Shown: positions 22,260 to 31,596, counted from the stretch's first letter. The stretch: DNA of 46,053 nucleotides from Corallococcus exercitus (GCF_003611585.1 NZ_RAVW01000016.1:1-46053), one strand, 5' to 3'. Program-made: numbers and translations. Notes: generated from the sequence alone by a model not told the origin.

Positions 22260-24494
22260 CTACGGCTTCGCGGGCGTGGCGTCCGGGGGGCCCGCCAGGG
22301 GCAGCTCGACGAAGAAGCGGGCGCCGTCGCCCACGGCGCTCCGCACGTGGATGCGCCCCCCGTGCGCCTCGGCGATGTGCCGGGCGATGTGGAGGCCCAG
22401 CCCCAGGCCGCTCACCTCGCTCGCGGTGACGAGCCGCTCGAAGCGCTCGAAGATGCGGTGTTGATCTCCCGGGGCGATGCCGGGCCCGCGGTCCTCCACC
22501 TCCAGCACGGCGTGGTCGTCCCGGGCCTGGAGGCTGACCGTGAGCGGCGTCCCGGGCGCGTACTTGAGGGCGTTGGTCAGCAGGTTCGCGAGCACCTGCT
22601 CCAGCCGGACCCGGTCCCATCTCCCCACGAGCCCCGGCGCAAGCCGCAGCGTGAGCGTGTGGCCGGCCTCGGTGAGCTGCTGCTCGAAGCGGTCCACCAC
22701 GTCGCGCGCGAGTTCACCCAGGTCCACCCGCTCCAGGTGCAGCTGCAGCCGGCCCGCGGCGATGCGCGAGATGTCCAGCATGTCATCCACCAGCCGGGCG
22801 AGCCGGTCGATGGAGCGCTCCGTCTGCTCCACCATCCGGGTGACGCGCTCGCGGGTGAAGGTCGTCGGGTCGTTGGCGTCGATGCGCTTGCGCATGTGCT
22901 GCGACATCAGCTTCATGGACGTGATGGGCGTGCGCAGTTCGTGCGAGGCGATGGACAGGAACGTGTCTCGCGACGTGACGGCCTCCTGGACCCGCTGGAA
23001 GAGCCGGGCGTTGTCCATGGCCACGGCGACCTGCGCGGCCAGTCCCGCCACCAGCCGCTCCTCGCGCGCGGTGAAGACGCCGGGCGTCGGGTGGCCGAAG
23101 AACAGCCCGCCAATCACCTCACCCGAGCGCGAGCTCACGGGCACCGCGAGGTAGCTGCGCACCGGGAGGTGGCCTTCGGGCATCCCGCGGCGGGGCGCGT
23201 TGTGGCCGTAGCGCGGATCCTTCGTGATGTCGTCGCTGCGGATGATGCCCTCGCCCTTGAAGGTGGGCTCGAAGACGCGGGTGGAGCGCGGCATGGGGAA
23301 CTTCGCGAAGGCCTCCCGGGGCACGCCGCTGAGCGTGTAGAGCATGTATGCGTTTCCCCGCTCATCCAGCACGTTGTAGAAGAACGCGCCGAAGGCGGCC
23401 CGGGTGAGCTGGGTGGCGGCGTCCGTCACGCCCTGCACCAGCTTCTCCAGTTGCAGCTCCGCGCCCAGCGCCTGGCCCGTGCTGTTGATGAGCTCCAGGT
23501 TCTGCAGCGAGTCGTTCTTCTCGATGAGCGTCTGGCGCAGGGACTCCTCCAGCTGCCGCTCGGTCGTGATGTCCTGCGAGATGCCGTCGAAGTGCCGCGC
23601 GCGCCCCGCCGCGTCGTGGAAGACGGAGCCCGTGACGTGCAGCCAGCGGGAGGGGGCCTCCGCGCTCGGGCGGGTCCGGAAGCGCAGCTCGAAGGGCGCC
23701 CGCTCCTCCAGCGCGCGCCGTCCCGCGTCCCTCACCCGCTCCAGGTCCTCCGGGTGGATGCGCTCCTGGACCCGGGCGGGTTCCACCGGGCCGTCCGCGG
23801 GCAGCCCGCAGTGCACGCGGCAGATGGCGTCGCAGACGATGTAGGGCTGGGACAGGTCCAGGGACCAGCGGCCGATTCCCGCCGCGGCGAGCACCTTCTC
23901 GGAGCGCTCGAACTCCTCCATCCGCCGCGGGGGCGGGGTCCAATCCCAGCGCACCACGGCCCAGGTGTCCGTGGCGTCCGAGTAGGTGTGGAGGGTGCGG
24001 AAGCCCAGCCGCTCATGTGCGCGCAGGGAGCGGCGGTTGTGCACGGAGACCTCCGTGACGACGCAGTCGAAGGCGCCCCGGAGCTGCTCGCGGTGCTGGT
24101 GGTAGAGCGCCTCGAACAGGCCCTTGCCCCGGTGGGCCTTGTCGATGCAGATCTGCCCCATCACGTAGAAGCGCTGGTCCCGGAGGGGACGGCCCTCGTC
24201 CTTGAGCTGCTCGACGAGCGCGAACATCGGCTCCAGCACGGGGACGAACTCCCGGCACTCGCGGGGCATCACCAGGGCGTACGCCACGAGTTCGGAGCCC
24301 TGGAGGGCGATGATGCTGGGGGCCACCGCGTGCATGCGCTCCAGCGTGGGCAGGTCATGCGCCACGGTCACGAAGCCCTGCGTGCGTCGTTCCTCCTCGG
24401 ACAGGTGCTGCTTCAGGTTCCTGCGTTGCAGCGCCAGGACCTGTTCGAGCTCCGCGCGGGATTCGACGGCCCTGATGACGTAGGGACTGGGCAT
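22260..24494 (-). CDS. GNAT-PAS-GAF histidine kinase fusion
   Basis: The 744-aa protein starts at MPSPYVIRAVES (24494). Residues 1-185 look like a GNAT acetyltransferase: MGQICIDKAHRGKGLFEAL holds the acetyl-CoA loop (RGKGL 122-126) and SVHNRRSLRAHERLGF the usual final helix/strand. A PAS fold (about 195-312, ending FDGISQDIT), a GAF fold (about 335-500) and a kinase core follow: ASHELRTPITSM (His518), a NLLTNALKYAP N box, DRGPGIAP and GLGLGLHIARH. There is no membrane helix, so it is cytosolic. No response regulator is adjacent, so it is an orphan. The acetyltransferase part may sense or modify a small molecule or protein; this is inference. It converges on the SulP gene. Confidence 0.88.
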   Translation of the reverse strand: MPSPYVIRAVESRAELEQVLALQRRNLKQHLSEEERRTQGFVTVAHDLPTLERMHAVAPSIIALQGSELVAYALVMPRECREFVPVLEPMFALVEQLKDEGRPLRDQRFYVMGQICIDKAHRGKGLFEALYHQHREQLRGAFDCVVTEVSVHNRRSLRAHERLGFRTLHTYSDATDTWAVVRWDWTPPPRRMEEFERSEKVLAAAGIGRWSLDLSQPYIVCDAICRVHCGLPADGPVEPARVQERIHPEDLERVRDAGRRALEERAPFELRFRTRPSAEAPSRWLHVTGSVFHDAAGRARHFDGISQDITTERQLEESLRQTLIEKNDSLQNLELINSTGQALGAELQLEKLVQGVTDAATQLTRAAFGAFFYNVLDERGNAYMLYTLSGVPREAFAKFPMPRSTRVFEPTFKGEGIIRSDDITKDPRYGHNAPRRGMPEGHLPVRSYLAVPVSSRSGEVIGGLFFGHPTPGVFTAREERLVAGLAAQVAVAMDNARLFQRVQEAVTSRDTFLSIASHELRTPITSMKLMSQHMRKRIDANDPTTFTRERVTRMVEQTERSIDRLARLVDDMLDISRIAAGRLQLHLERVDLGELARDVVDRFEQQLTEAGHTLTLRLAPGLVGRWDRVRLEQVLANLLTNALKYAPGTPLTVSLQARDDHAVLEVEDRGPGIAPGDQHRIFERFERLVTASEVSGLGLGLHIARHIAEAHGGRIHVRSAVGDGARFFVELPLAGPPDATPAKP

Positions 24495-24652
24495 GGCGCG
24501 GGAGCATAGAGCCTCCGCTCCGGGTGCCCAGCGCTTGGGAGAGGAGTCCGGCGGGGCCGGGGGCGGCTTGTCAGGAAGGTCGCTTTGCGGCTTCTCAGGG
24601 GAGCCTCGGGAGGGCCAACCCCGAACCGACGTCCGACCCGACCGCCCCAGGC

Positions 24653-26332
24653 TCACTCCTCGGGTTCGATGACCCTCGCCGTGGGCCGGGAGCCCGTCGT
24701 CAGGATCCGGACCGTGATGGGCTGCTGCCCGCAGTAGTTCACGTCGTAGACCTGGTGCTGGGCCAGGTTGGCGAACAACACGGGGTCGTAGCCCTTCATG
24801 AAGGTGGAGTGGTCAGACTCCTTGAGGGTGAGCAGGGTGCCCACCGGGGGCGGCTTTTCGACGAGCCGGGCAGACCGCCCGTTCGCGAGCCGCCCCGAGG
24901 CCGTCACCGGGTGATCCGGCACGTATTCGCCGCGGCGGATCTCCGCCGGCCGCTCCGGCGCCTCCTTCACCCCGCCACCCGCCATCGAGTCCTTCATCAT
25001 CCACTCGTAGCAGAGCTCGAAGAGGCGCCGCTTCGCGTCCGCGTCGGCCGTCGCCCGGTAGGCCGTGTCGAGCTGCCGGAACTCCTCTCGCAGCGTGTCC
25101 AACCAGGGCATGTCATTGGACTGGAGGTCTCCGACGAAGCGGATGAGGTTGTAGACCATGTTCCGCAGGGCCACGGTGGAGCCTGGACCGGCGCGCTCGG
25201 CCAGCGCCGTCAGCAGCGGCCCCGCGACACGGAACACCTCATCCAGGAGCCACCACGCCGTGGGGTCTCGCAGCGACAGGTAGAGCGCGCGAACCGGCGG
25301 GTTGCGCGTCAGGGTCGCGCGGACACCGTCCATCCGGGGCTCGCTGAACAGCAGCTCCATGGCCCGCAGCGTGGTGACGGCGCTGAGCTGGCTCGCGTTC
25401 AGGTTGTACCGGACCCGCTCGTTGTGGGTGGAGAAGGCCACGGGGATGATGCCCTGGGCCGACGCCCAGTACAGCAGCAGCTCGCCCGTCGAGGCCTGCC
25501 GGAGCCGGTCCTCGTCCTGGAACTGGAGCCGCCGGGCCAGGGCCTCCAGCCGCGGGTCCTGGGTGGGCAGCAGGTACAGCGTGGGCAAGCCGTGGCCCTC
25601 ACCATGACAGGCCCCCTGCTGCCGGCTGCCCATCAGCCCGTACGCCAGGTACACGATGCCGTGCTCGCGGCAGTACCGGCGGATCTCGGTGTCCTGGTAG
25701 TACGGGCTGCATCGGTTCTGGACGCACGACACCGGGACACGGAAGCGCTGGGCGGCTTCGCAAAGCGTTTGCAGTTCCTCCACGGTGGTGACGTTGCTGA
25801 GCCCCAGATAGCGCGCGTTCCCGCTGCGGACCCGGTCTGCCAGCTCCCCCATCGCATTCACCGTCTGGCGGGTGGTCGCGGCCATCTCATGCAGCATCAG
25901 GAGGTCCGGGCCCCGCCCCAGCGGCCGGAAGACCCCTTTCAGCTCGGAGACCTCATCGGGCTTCACCTTGAAGATGATGAACGTGTCCTCGTCGAGGTCT
26001 CGCTCCTTCAGGACAGCACAGACGCTTCGGAACGAACCGTAGAGGAGCGCGCAGTCGAGCAGCCGGTAGCCCGCGTCCAGGGCCTGGCCGACGATGCGCC
26101 GCGTCTCCACCTCCGGCCGGGTCAGCCCCACGTCCGTGCCGAAGGCCTGGGTGAGGCCGCGCTCGGCGAACTCCGTCATGAGCGCGGACCGCTCTTCACG
26201 GCGGGGGCGTGCGAGCCCCATCGGAAGCTGGCCGCTCGGGCCCGCGATGGAGCCGCGCTCGACCGGGCGAAGCTGCGGACCCGAACGGCAGAGGCATTGA
26301 TTCGCGCGTTTGTGACAGCGTCGGCAGAACAT
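24653..26332 (-). CDS. Aldo/keto reductase-like protein with N-terminal Cys motif
   Basis: This 559-aa protein is longer than usual aldo/keto reductases (about 300 aa). The catalytic tetrad is visible as D93, Y98 (DCALLYGS), K122 or K124 (IIFKVKP) and H148 (LLMLHEM), with LGLSNVTTVEELQ and AFSTHNERVR for the barrel and cofactor site. The first 15 residues, MFCRRCHKRANQCLC, hold a C-x2-C-x6-C-x-C set that may bind zinc. From about 340 an unknown helical region (RNMVYNLIRFVGDLQ) and a tail (LMLKESDHSTFM-like, EKPPPVGTLLTLKESD) follow. An inner ATG at 26179 (MTEFAERGLTQAFG) would remove the Cys motif. Substrate unknown. The nearest named relatives would be NAD(P)H-dependent reductases. Confidence 0.75.
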   Translation of the reverse strand: MFCRRCHKRANQCLCRSGPQLRPVERGSIAGPSGQLPMGLARPRREERSALMTEFAERGLTQAFGTDVGLTRPEVETRRIVGQALDAGYRLLDCALLYGSFRSVCAVLKERDLDEDTFIIFKVKPDEVSELKGVFRPLGRGPDLLMLHEMAATTRQTVNAMGELADRVRSGNARYLGLSNVTTVEELQTLCEAAQRFRVPVSCVQNRCSPYYQDTEIRRYCREHGIVYLAYGLMGSRQQGACHGEGHGLPTLYLLPTQDPRLEALARRLQFQDEDRLRQASTGELLLYWASAQGIIPVAFSTHNERVRYNLNASQLSAVTTLRAMELLFSEPRMDGVRATLTRNPPVRALYLSLRDPTAWWLLDEVFRVAGPLLTALAERAGPGSTVALRNMVYNLIRFVGDLQSNDMPWLDTLREEFRQLDTAYRATADADAKRRLFELCYEWMMKDSMAGGGVKEAPERPAEIRRGEYVPDHPVTASGRLANGRSARLVEKPPPVGTLLTLKESDHSTFMKGYDPVLFANLAQHQVYDVNYCGQQPITVRILTTGSRPTARVIEPEE

Positions 26333-26374
26333 GAAGGGCCCCCTCGATTCGTGGACGTGACAAGGCCGCCGCGG

Positions 26375-27142
26375 CTACGGGACCGGATAGACGCAGACGG
26401 CGAGCGCGCCGCAGCCGAACTCGACCGCGAGCTTGTTGCAGCCCGGCTTGAAGTCCGACCGGTACATGGATTGGGTTTGGGTCCGGCTGTAGGGCCCATC
26501 AATGCCCACGCCGCTGTAGCTGATGGACACGGTGAGGTTGCCGTTGCTCCCGGTGCCAGGAGGGATGAGCGTCGTGACGCTGCACGCGGCCTCCGTGCTC
26601 GCCTTCACCGGGATTCCCTCGCCGCCAATCTTCACGCTGGTGATCTTCGTCTCCCCGCTGTTGTCGTAGACCACGTAGGCGGTGGACGAGTTGTCGATGA
26701 GCTTGCCGTCCTTCAGCGTGAAGTCGCAGGCCCCGGGCGTCCAGGTGCCCTGCCGGTACTGGCCCAGGAACGTGTTGGTGCCGTTCTGGGGCTTGAAGCG
26801 CATGGTGGTGCCCTCGAACACGACCTCGTAGTCGGGCAGGTTGTGGTTCGCGTCCCAGCGGATCATCCGCGGGCTGATGAGCCGGCCCTTGTAGAGGCCC
26901 GCGGAGGGGGAGCCGGGCAGCTCACACATGTACACCCGGTCCGACGGCTGGCCCACGATGCCGCCGTACGCGATGTCGGTCTGATAGCCGTACTCGCTGC
27001 CGTAGCGGTTCCAGATGCCGGTCACGACCATGTTGTCGCCGCCGGTGTCCGTGTCGTCATCGCCAGCAACGCTGGTGTCACAGGCGCTCAGGGAGGCGGA
27101 CAGGACACAGCCGAGGAGGAGACGCGCGAGGGAGAGCTTCAC
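26375..27142 (-). CDS. Lipoprotein, unknown function
   Basis: A 255-aa protein from GTG 27142 with a signal peptide and lipobox LSAC (VKLSLARLLLGCVLSASLSAC). An Asp/Gly-rich spacer (AGDDDTDTGGDN) follows, then a beta-rich domain (VTGIWNRYGSEYGYQTDIAYGG) with four to five Cys that could pair (for example YMCELPGS, GACDF, EAACS, GCGALAVC). No known domain is recognised. It would sit on the periplasmic or outer surface. It is divergent from the SelW-type selenoprotein gene with a 194-bp shared upstream region. Confidence 0.75.
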   Translation of the reverse strand: MKLSLARLLLGCVLSASLSACDTSVAGDDDTDTGGDNMVVTGIWNRYGSEYGYQTDIAYGGIVGQPSDRVYMCELPGSPSAGLYKGRLISPRMIRWDANHNLPDYEVVFEGTTMRFKPQNGTNTFLGQYRQGTWTPGACDFTLKDGKLIDNSSTAYVVYDNSGETKITSVKIGGEGIPVKASTEAACSVTTLIPPGTGSNGNLTVSISYSGVGIDGPYSRTQTQSMYRSDFKPGCNKLAVEFGCGALAVCVYPVP

Positions 27143-27336
27143 GGGAGTGCCTTCAGTGGGGTGTGAGGGTTCGCAGCACACTCCATCCCGCCCGGGGCGA
27201 CAAGGAGGGGGTGAAGTCATCCAGGAGACGTGTCCCTGTAACACCTGGAACGTCGCGGGCTCCGCGAGCATCATCATGGGAGCGCTCTCCACCCCGATGC
27301 TTCATGCCCTCTTCAGCGCCCGTTAGGAGGAACACC

Positions 27337-27573
27337 ATGGCCGACGCGAAGGTCTCCATCACCTACTGTACCGCTTGAGGCTACCTGCCCAGGGCCACCC
27401 GTGCGGCGGCCGTGCTGAAGGACGAACTGGAGGTGGATGCGGAGCTGAAGAAGGGAGGGTCGGGGGTTTTTGAAGTGGCGGTGGACGGGAAGGTCGTCAT
27501 CAAGAAGACCGGCCTGGCGTTCCCCACCGAGCAGGAAGTGGTGGACGCGGTGTTCCGCGCCCTGAAGCCCTGA
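27337..27573 (+). CDS. SelW/Rdx-family selenoprotein (in-frame UGA = Sec)
   Basis: The 78-residue product begins at ATG 27337, behind a very good TAGGAGG site (27324-27330). Codon 14 is TGA (27376-27378) in the context Y-C-T-A-U-G-Y-L-P, the CxxU redox motif of SelW/Rdx proteins (YCGAUGY in animals). Reading through gives RAAAVLKDEL, then GVFEVAVDGKVVIKKT and FPTEQEVVDAVFRALKP, which match the rest of that thioredoxin-like family, and stops at TGA 27571-27573. Codon bias after the TGA is fully coding. These proteins are small cytosolic thiol/selenol redox factors. GC-rich sequence just after the UGA can form hairpins, as a bacterial SECIS must, but I cannot show a specific SECIS. Sec-insertion genes are not in the window. 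Confidence 0.85.
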
Positions 27574-27703
27574 CGTTGTTGTTCCCCCGGCCCCGGACGG
27601 GCCGCTCCATCGTCCGTCTGGGGCCCGTCCGCTTCGCACGGGACAGTCATGCTGCTGCAACCGCCGCAGCCCGACCTACGAGTAGCAGGTCCCCTCCCCT
27701 CCC

Positions 27704-29362
27704 CTACGCGCCGCGCAGGTCCACGCTCCGAAGGAATGTGGGCTTGCGCCGCGCGTGCGAGGCCTGCTCGTAGGCGAAGGCGAGCTTGAGCAACACGGGC
27801 TCGCTCCAGGCGCGGCCGATGAAGGACACCCCTACCGGCAGCCCGTACACGTCGCCCGCGGGCATCGTGATGGTGGGATAGCCGGACACGGCGGCGGGCG
27901 TGGAGCTGCTGCCCAGCCAGTGGTCGCCCAGCACCAGGTCGATGGGGCCCGCCGGTGCCTGGGTCGGAGCCACGAGCACATCCAGCTTGTGCTTGTTCAT
28001 CACCGCGTCCAGGCCCTCCGCGCGCGAGTACCGGCGGCACGCCGCGAGCGCCTTCTTGTAGGCGACGTCGGTGAGCGGGCCCTTCTTCTGCGCCTGGAGC
28101 AGCAGCTCCTGGCCGAAGTACGGCATCTCGCGCTCGCGGTTCTTCTCGTTGAAGGCGATGAGGTCCGCGAGCGTCCGCACGGGAGCGCCCTCGCCGAGCT
28201 GCGCGAGCCAGGCCTCCAGGCCCGCCTTGAACTCATACAGCATCACTTCCAGCTCCGGCTCGTCGAGCTTCGCCACGTTGGGCAGCGTCACGGGGTCCAC
28301 CAGCACGGCCCCTTGCGCCTTCATCACTTCGAGCGCGCGCTCCACGATCGCGTCCGTGGCCGGGTGGTAGCCGAAGAACCGCTCGCGCGGCACACCGATG
28401 CGCGCACCCGCGAGCCCCTTGGGGTCGAGGAACTTCGTGTAGTCCGGGTGGGCCCGGCCCTTGCCCGCGGCGGTGGCCGTGTCACGGGGGTCCTCGCCCG
28501 CGAGTACGCTCAGCAGCGCCGCGGCGTCCGCCACGGTGCGCGTCATGGGGCCCGCGGTGTCCTGGGTCGAGGAGATGGGGATGATGCCCGCGCGGCTGAC
28601 GAGCCCCACCGTGGGCTTCAAGCCCACCAGCGCACACGCGGACGCGGGCGAGACGATGGAGCCGTCCGTCTCCGTGCCCACCGACACGGCGCAGAAGCTG
28701 GCCGCGGTGGCCGCGCCCGAGCCGGAGCTGGAACCCGAAGGGGTCCGGTCGAGCGCGTAGGGATTGCGGCACAGGCCGCCACGTCCGCTCCAGCCGCTGG
28801 TCGAGTGCGTGGAGCGGAAGTTGGCCCACTCGCTGAGGTTCGTCTTGCCCAGGAGGACGGCGCCGGCGGCGCGCAGCCGCTCCACGATGAAGGCGTCACG
28901 CGGGGGGACGGCGCCCACCAGCGCGAGCGAGCCCGCGGTGGTCTGCATCTTGTCGGCCGTGGCGATGTTGTCCTTGATGAGCACGGGGATGCCGTGCAGC
29001 GGCCCGCGCGCGCCCTTCGCCTTGCGCTCGGCGTCCAGCGCGTCGGCCAGCGTGAGCGCGTCGGGGTTCAGTTCAATGACCGAGCACAGCGGCAGGTCCC
29101 CGGTGCGGTCGAGCGCACGGATGCGCGCGAGGTAGGCCTCCGTCAGCCCCCGCGCGGTGTGCTTGCCGGACTCCAGGCCCGCGCGCAGCTCCGCGACCGT
29201 CGCCTCCTCGAGCTCGAAGGCCCCGGGCGCGGCGGCGGCCGGCGCGGCGGCGCGCGCATCCCGGGCGGCCAGCGCCCCTGTCACTGCCGCCGCGGCCCCA
29301 AGGAGCGTGCGGCGGGAGAGGCCCATCGGGTTCACATTGGAAGCAGCCGTCTTCTTCGTCAT
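27704..29362 (-). CDS. Tat-exported amidase-signature hydrolase
   Basis: A 552-aa protein from ATG 29362. The N-terminus has a twin-arginine signal (LSRRTLLGAAAAVTGALA) with cleavage probably near DARAAA. The amidase-signature catalytic triad Lys-cisSer-Ser is visible as K130 (PVLIKDNIAT), the GSSSGSG loop (210-216) and S235 (GTETDGSIVSPA). Length and motif order are typical. It hydrolyses an amide bond (amidase, nitrilase-pathway or peptide amidase type; substrate not readable) in the periplasm after folding in the cytosol. It is divergent from the lipoprotein gene at 29580. Confidence 0.9.
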   Translation of the reverse strand: MTKKTAASNVNPMGLSRRTLLGAAAAVTGALAARDARAAAPAAAAPGAFELEEATVAELRAGLESGKHTARGLTEAYLARIRALDRTGDLPLCSVIELNPDALTLADALDAERKAKGARGPLHGIPVLIKDNIATADKMQTTAGSLALVGAVPPRDAFIVERLRAAGAVLLGKTNLSEWANFRSTHSTSGWSGRGGLCRNPYALDRTPSGSSSGSGAATAASFCAVSVGTETDGSIVSPASACALVGLKPTVGLVSRAGIIPISSTQDTAGPMTRTVADAAALLSVLAGEDPRDTATAAGKGRAHPDYTKFLDPKGLAGARIGVPRERFFGYHPATDAIVERALEVMKAQGAVLVDPVTLPNVAKLDEPELEVMLYEFKAGLEAWLAQLGEGAPVRTLADLIAFNEKNREREMPYFGQELLLQAQKKGPLTDVAYKKALAACRRYSRAEGLDAVMNKHKLDVLVAPTQAPAGPIDLVLGDHWLGSSSTPAAVSGYPTITMPAGDVYGLPVGVSFIGRAWSEPVLLKLAFAYEQASHARRKPTFLRSVDLRGA

Positions 29363-29579
29363 GGCGCAGGCACCCGTTCGTGGAGGGGCGCCAAGTGGAC
29401 CCGATTCCTCCACCGGGAGGAAGAGCCGTGACGAGCATGCCGCCTCACTCCCTGGCGAGCACCTCCAGCCGCCTCCCGGCGACACGCTTGGGGCGCCCCG
29501 TGACAGGGCTGGCACAATCCCAGCCAGGGGCGGTGTCACTGGCGTGTGATACATGGAATTCCTCACCTGGAGACTCCCC

Positions 29580-30470
29580 ATGCGTCTACGTGCCCTTGCC
29601 TTGACCTGCTTCGCCGCGCTCGCGGCCTGTGACAACACCCCCATCGAATCCGAGTCCCCGGAGGCGCTGGGCGTCAGCACCGCCGCGGAGACGGCGACCC
29701 GCCTCTACGCCACGGTGGGCGACAACGAGCTGAGCTTCGAGACGCTCGGCACCTTCGAGCAGCGTGACGGCGTCCGCGCGCTCATCATCCGCGCCACCGC
29801 GAACCGCTACCTCGCGGACGTCCTCAGCTTCGTTCCGGACGACGCCTTCGGGGACGCGCACGTCATCAGCGAGCGCCGGTTCGAGATCGTCCTCCACGAG
29901 GGGCACGAGCTGAACACGGTGCTCTCCGGGCTGCCGCTCTTCGTGAAGGTCACCACGAACACGGGCACGCCGCGCTCGTACACCGCGCGCATCGTGGTGG
30001 CCCCGCGCTTCTTCGACTTCCGCGGCGACTCGGGCATCTGGATCGACGAGGCGGTCACGCCCCGCTACGTCGTCCAGGGCAACGACACCCTCCTCTACCG
30101 GGGCCACGCCTCGGTCTCCGGATACGTCGACTGGCTCTCCGTAACGGCGCCGGACGGCATCCCGTCCGTCTACGGCCGGCCCAACTACAAGCTCGACTGG
30201 ACGTACACGAAGCTGCACGAGGCCATCGACCCGCACACGGTCCCGCTCGCCTTCAGTGCTGGCGGCGACAACGGCGCGACGATGCAGAAGACCGCCCGGC
30301 TGGTGGCGCGCGTGACGGAGTTCGCGCTCACCGACGGCGACGCGTACGACGTCTGGCCCAGCCCGCCTTGCGACCCCGTCGTCTCCGCCTGCTACCACTC
30401 GCAGCCGGCGGGCACGACGGACTTCAGCCAGTGCGGCACCTACCGCCAGGTCCTGCGCTGCACGTACTGA
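29580..30470 (+). CDS. Lipoprotein, unknown function
   Basis: A 296-aa protein; the ATG at 29580 (MRLRALALTCFAALAAC) is preferred over 29553 because it gives a normal signal peptide with lipobox LAAC (Cys17) and has GGAGA upstream. The body is beta-rich without a recognised domain; a first part (about 40-150) has ETLGTFEQRDGVRALIIRA and VLSGLPLFVKVTT, a second ends with Cys-containing PPCDPVVSACYHS and QVLRCTY, likely disulfide-bonded. It would be lipid-anchored in the envelope. It ends 16 bp before the convergent serine hydrolase gene. Confidence 0.75.
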   Translation: MRLRALALTCFAALAACDNTPIESESPEALGVSTAAETATRLYATVGDNELSFETLGTFEQRDGVRALIIRATANRYLADVLSFVPDDAFGDAHVISERRFEIVLHEGHELNTVLSGLPLFVKVTTNTGTPRSYTARIVVAPRFFDFRGDSGIWIDEAVTPRYVVQGNDTLLYRGHASVSGYVDWLSVTAPDGIPSVYGRPNYKLDWTYTKLHEAIDPHTVPLAFSAGGDNGATMQKTARLVARVTEFALTDGDAYDVWPSPPCDPVVSACYHSQPAGTTDFSQCGTYRQVLRCTY

Positions 30471-30486
30471 GCCTGAGCCTCCCGCG

Positions 30487-31596
30487 TCACTCGCTGGCGA
30501 GCACCTCCAGCAGCCTCCCGGTGACACGCGACACGTCGGCCCCCTCGCGGTTGGTCAGCACCGCGAGGGAGGCCTTGCGCTCGGGCAGGTAGAAGGCCAG
30601 CGCGGAGAACCCGGGGATCTCGCCGTCATGGCCGTGGCCGGGCCCCACGGGAGTGAGGGCCTGGACCATGCCCAGGCCATACCCGGGCATGGTGGGGATG
30701 GGCGTCGCCACCCAGTCGGTCATCTCCGCGAGCTGCGCCGGGGCGAGCAGGGAGCGTTCGAAGAGGGCCTGGTAGAAGGCGCTGACGTCGTCGGCGCTGG
30801 AGACCAGGGCCCCGGCCGCGCCGGCCGCGGACGGATGGAGGACGTCCGTGAGGTCCCTCCAGGCGTTGTTGCCCGGGTCCCGCGAATAGCCCCGCACGGC
30901 CAGGGCTGGCAGCGGCTCGGCGCCGTCCAGCCCCGTGCTGTCCAGGTCCAGGGGCTCGAGGATGCGCGTGCGAAGCAGCTGCGCCAGCGGCGTCCCCGTC
31001 ACCGACTCCAGGATGTGGCCGAGGAGGATGTAGTGGGTGTTGGAGTACTCCCAGCGCGCCCCTGGATCGAAGGACGGCGACTTCGCGGCGCCGTAGGCAA
31101 TGAGTTCCTCGGGGGTCCACGTCCTGCCGGGGCTCGCCTCGACCTGGGCGAGGAAGTCCTGGCTCTGGGTGTAGTTGAAGGCACCGCTCGTGTGGTTGAG
31201 AAGCTGGCGCACGGTGATGCGGTCCGCGCGGGGGAAGTCCGGCACCCAGGTGGCCAGCGGCGCGTCCAGGGACAGCCTCCCCTCGGCCTGGAGCTGCAGT
31301 GCCACCACGGCGACGAAGCTCTTGGTGATGCTGCCCACGCGCAACCGGTCCTCGACCTTCAGCCTGGTGGCGAGCTCCACCCTGGAGACGCCCGCCGAGC
31401 CCCGCCACGTACAGTCCTGGAGACGCAGCGAGGCCGTGACCCCGGGGAGATCCCCGGCCGAGGCGGCCTCCTCGAGCGCGTCCTGCAGCCGGGGCGCGAG
31501 CCGGTCACAGAGCGGGCCGTCATCCTTCTCGCAACCCGAGACCCACAGCAACAGCGTTGCGCCAAGCAAACGTAGACCCGACCGATGGGTGAACAT
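30487..31596 (-). CDS. Beta-lactamase-family serine hydrolase lipoprotein
   Basis: A 369-aa protein starting at ATG 31596 with GGAGG before it. Lipobox VSGC (Cys22) anchors it in the envelope. The class C / DD-peptidase catalytic motifs are present: S89-x-x-K92 (GSITKSF), Y184-S-N186 (EYSNTHYILLG) and HDG near 330 (GHGHDGEIPGFS). This family (PF00144) includes esterases, D-amino-acid peptidases and beta-lactamases; the exact substrate is not readable. It is convergent with the upstream lipoprotein gene and is followed upstream by the long peptide-export operon, separated by about 200 bp, so it is probably independent. Confidence 0.9.
   Translation of the reverse strand: MFTHRSGLRLLGATLLLWVSGCEKDDGPLCDRLAPRLQDALEEAASAGDLPGVTASLRLQDCTWRGSAGVSRVELATRLKVEDRLRVGSITKSFVAVVALQLQAEGRLSLDAPLATWVPDFPRADRITVRQLLNHTSGAFNYTQSQDFLAQVEASPGRTWTPEELIAYGAAKSPSFDPGARWEYSNTHYILLGHILESVTGTPLAQLLRTRILEPLDLDSTGLDGAEPLPALAVRGYSRDPGNNAWRDLTDVLHPSAAGAAGALVSSADDVSAFYQALFERSLLAPAQLAEMTDWVATPIPTMPGYGLGMVQALTPVGPGHGHDGEIPGFSALAFYLPERKASLAVLTNREGADVSRVTGRLLEVLASE

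Noticed and set aside
21384-24509. Plus-strand open frame of over 1000 codons
   Set aside because: It lies opposite the GNAT-histidine kinase and out of frame with SulP; the translation is Arg/Gly/Ala/His-rich without domains, the usual antisense shadow in GC-rich DNA.
24524-27166. Plus-strand 880-codon open frame
   Set aside because: Antisense to the aldo/keto reductase and a lipoprotein gene, whose motifs and signal peptides are clear.
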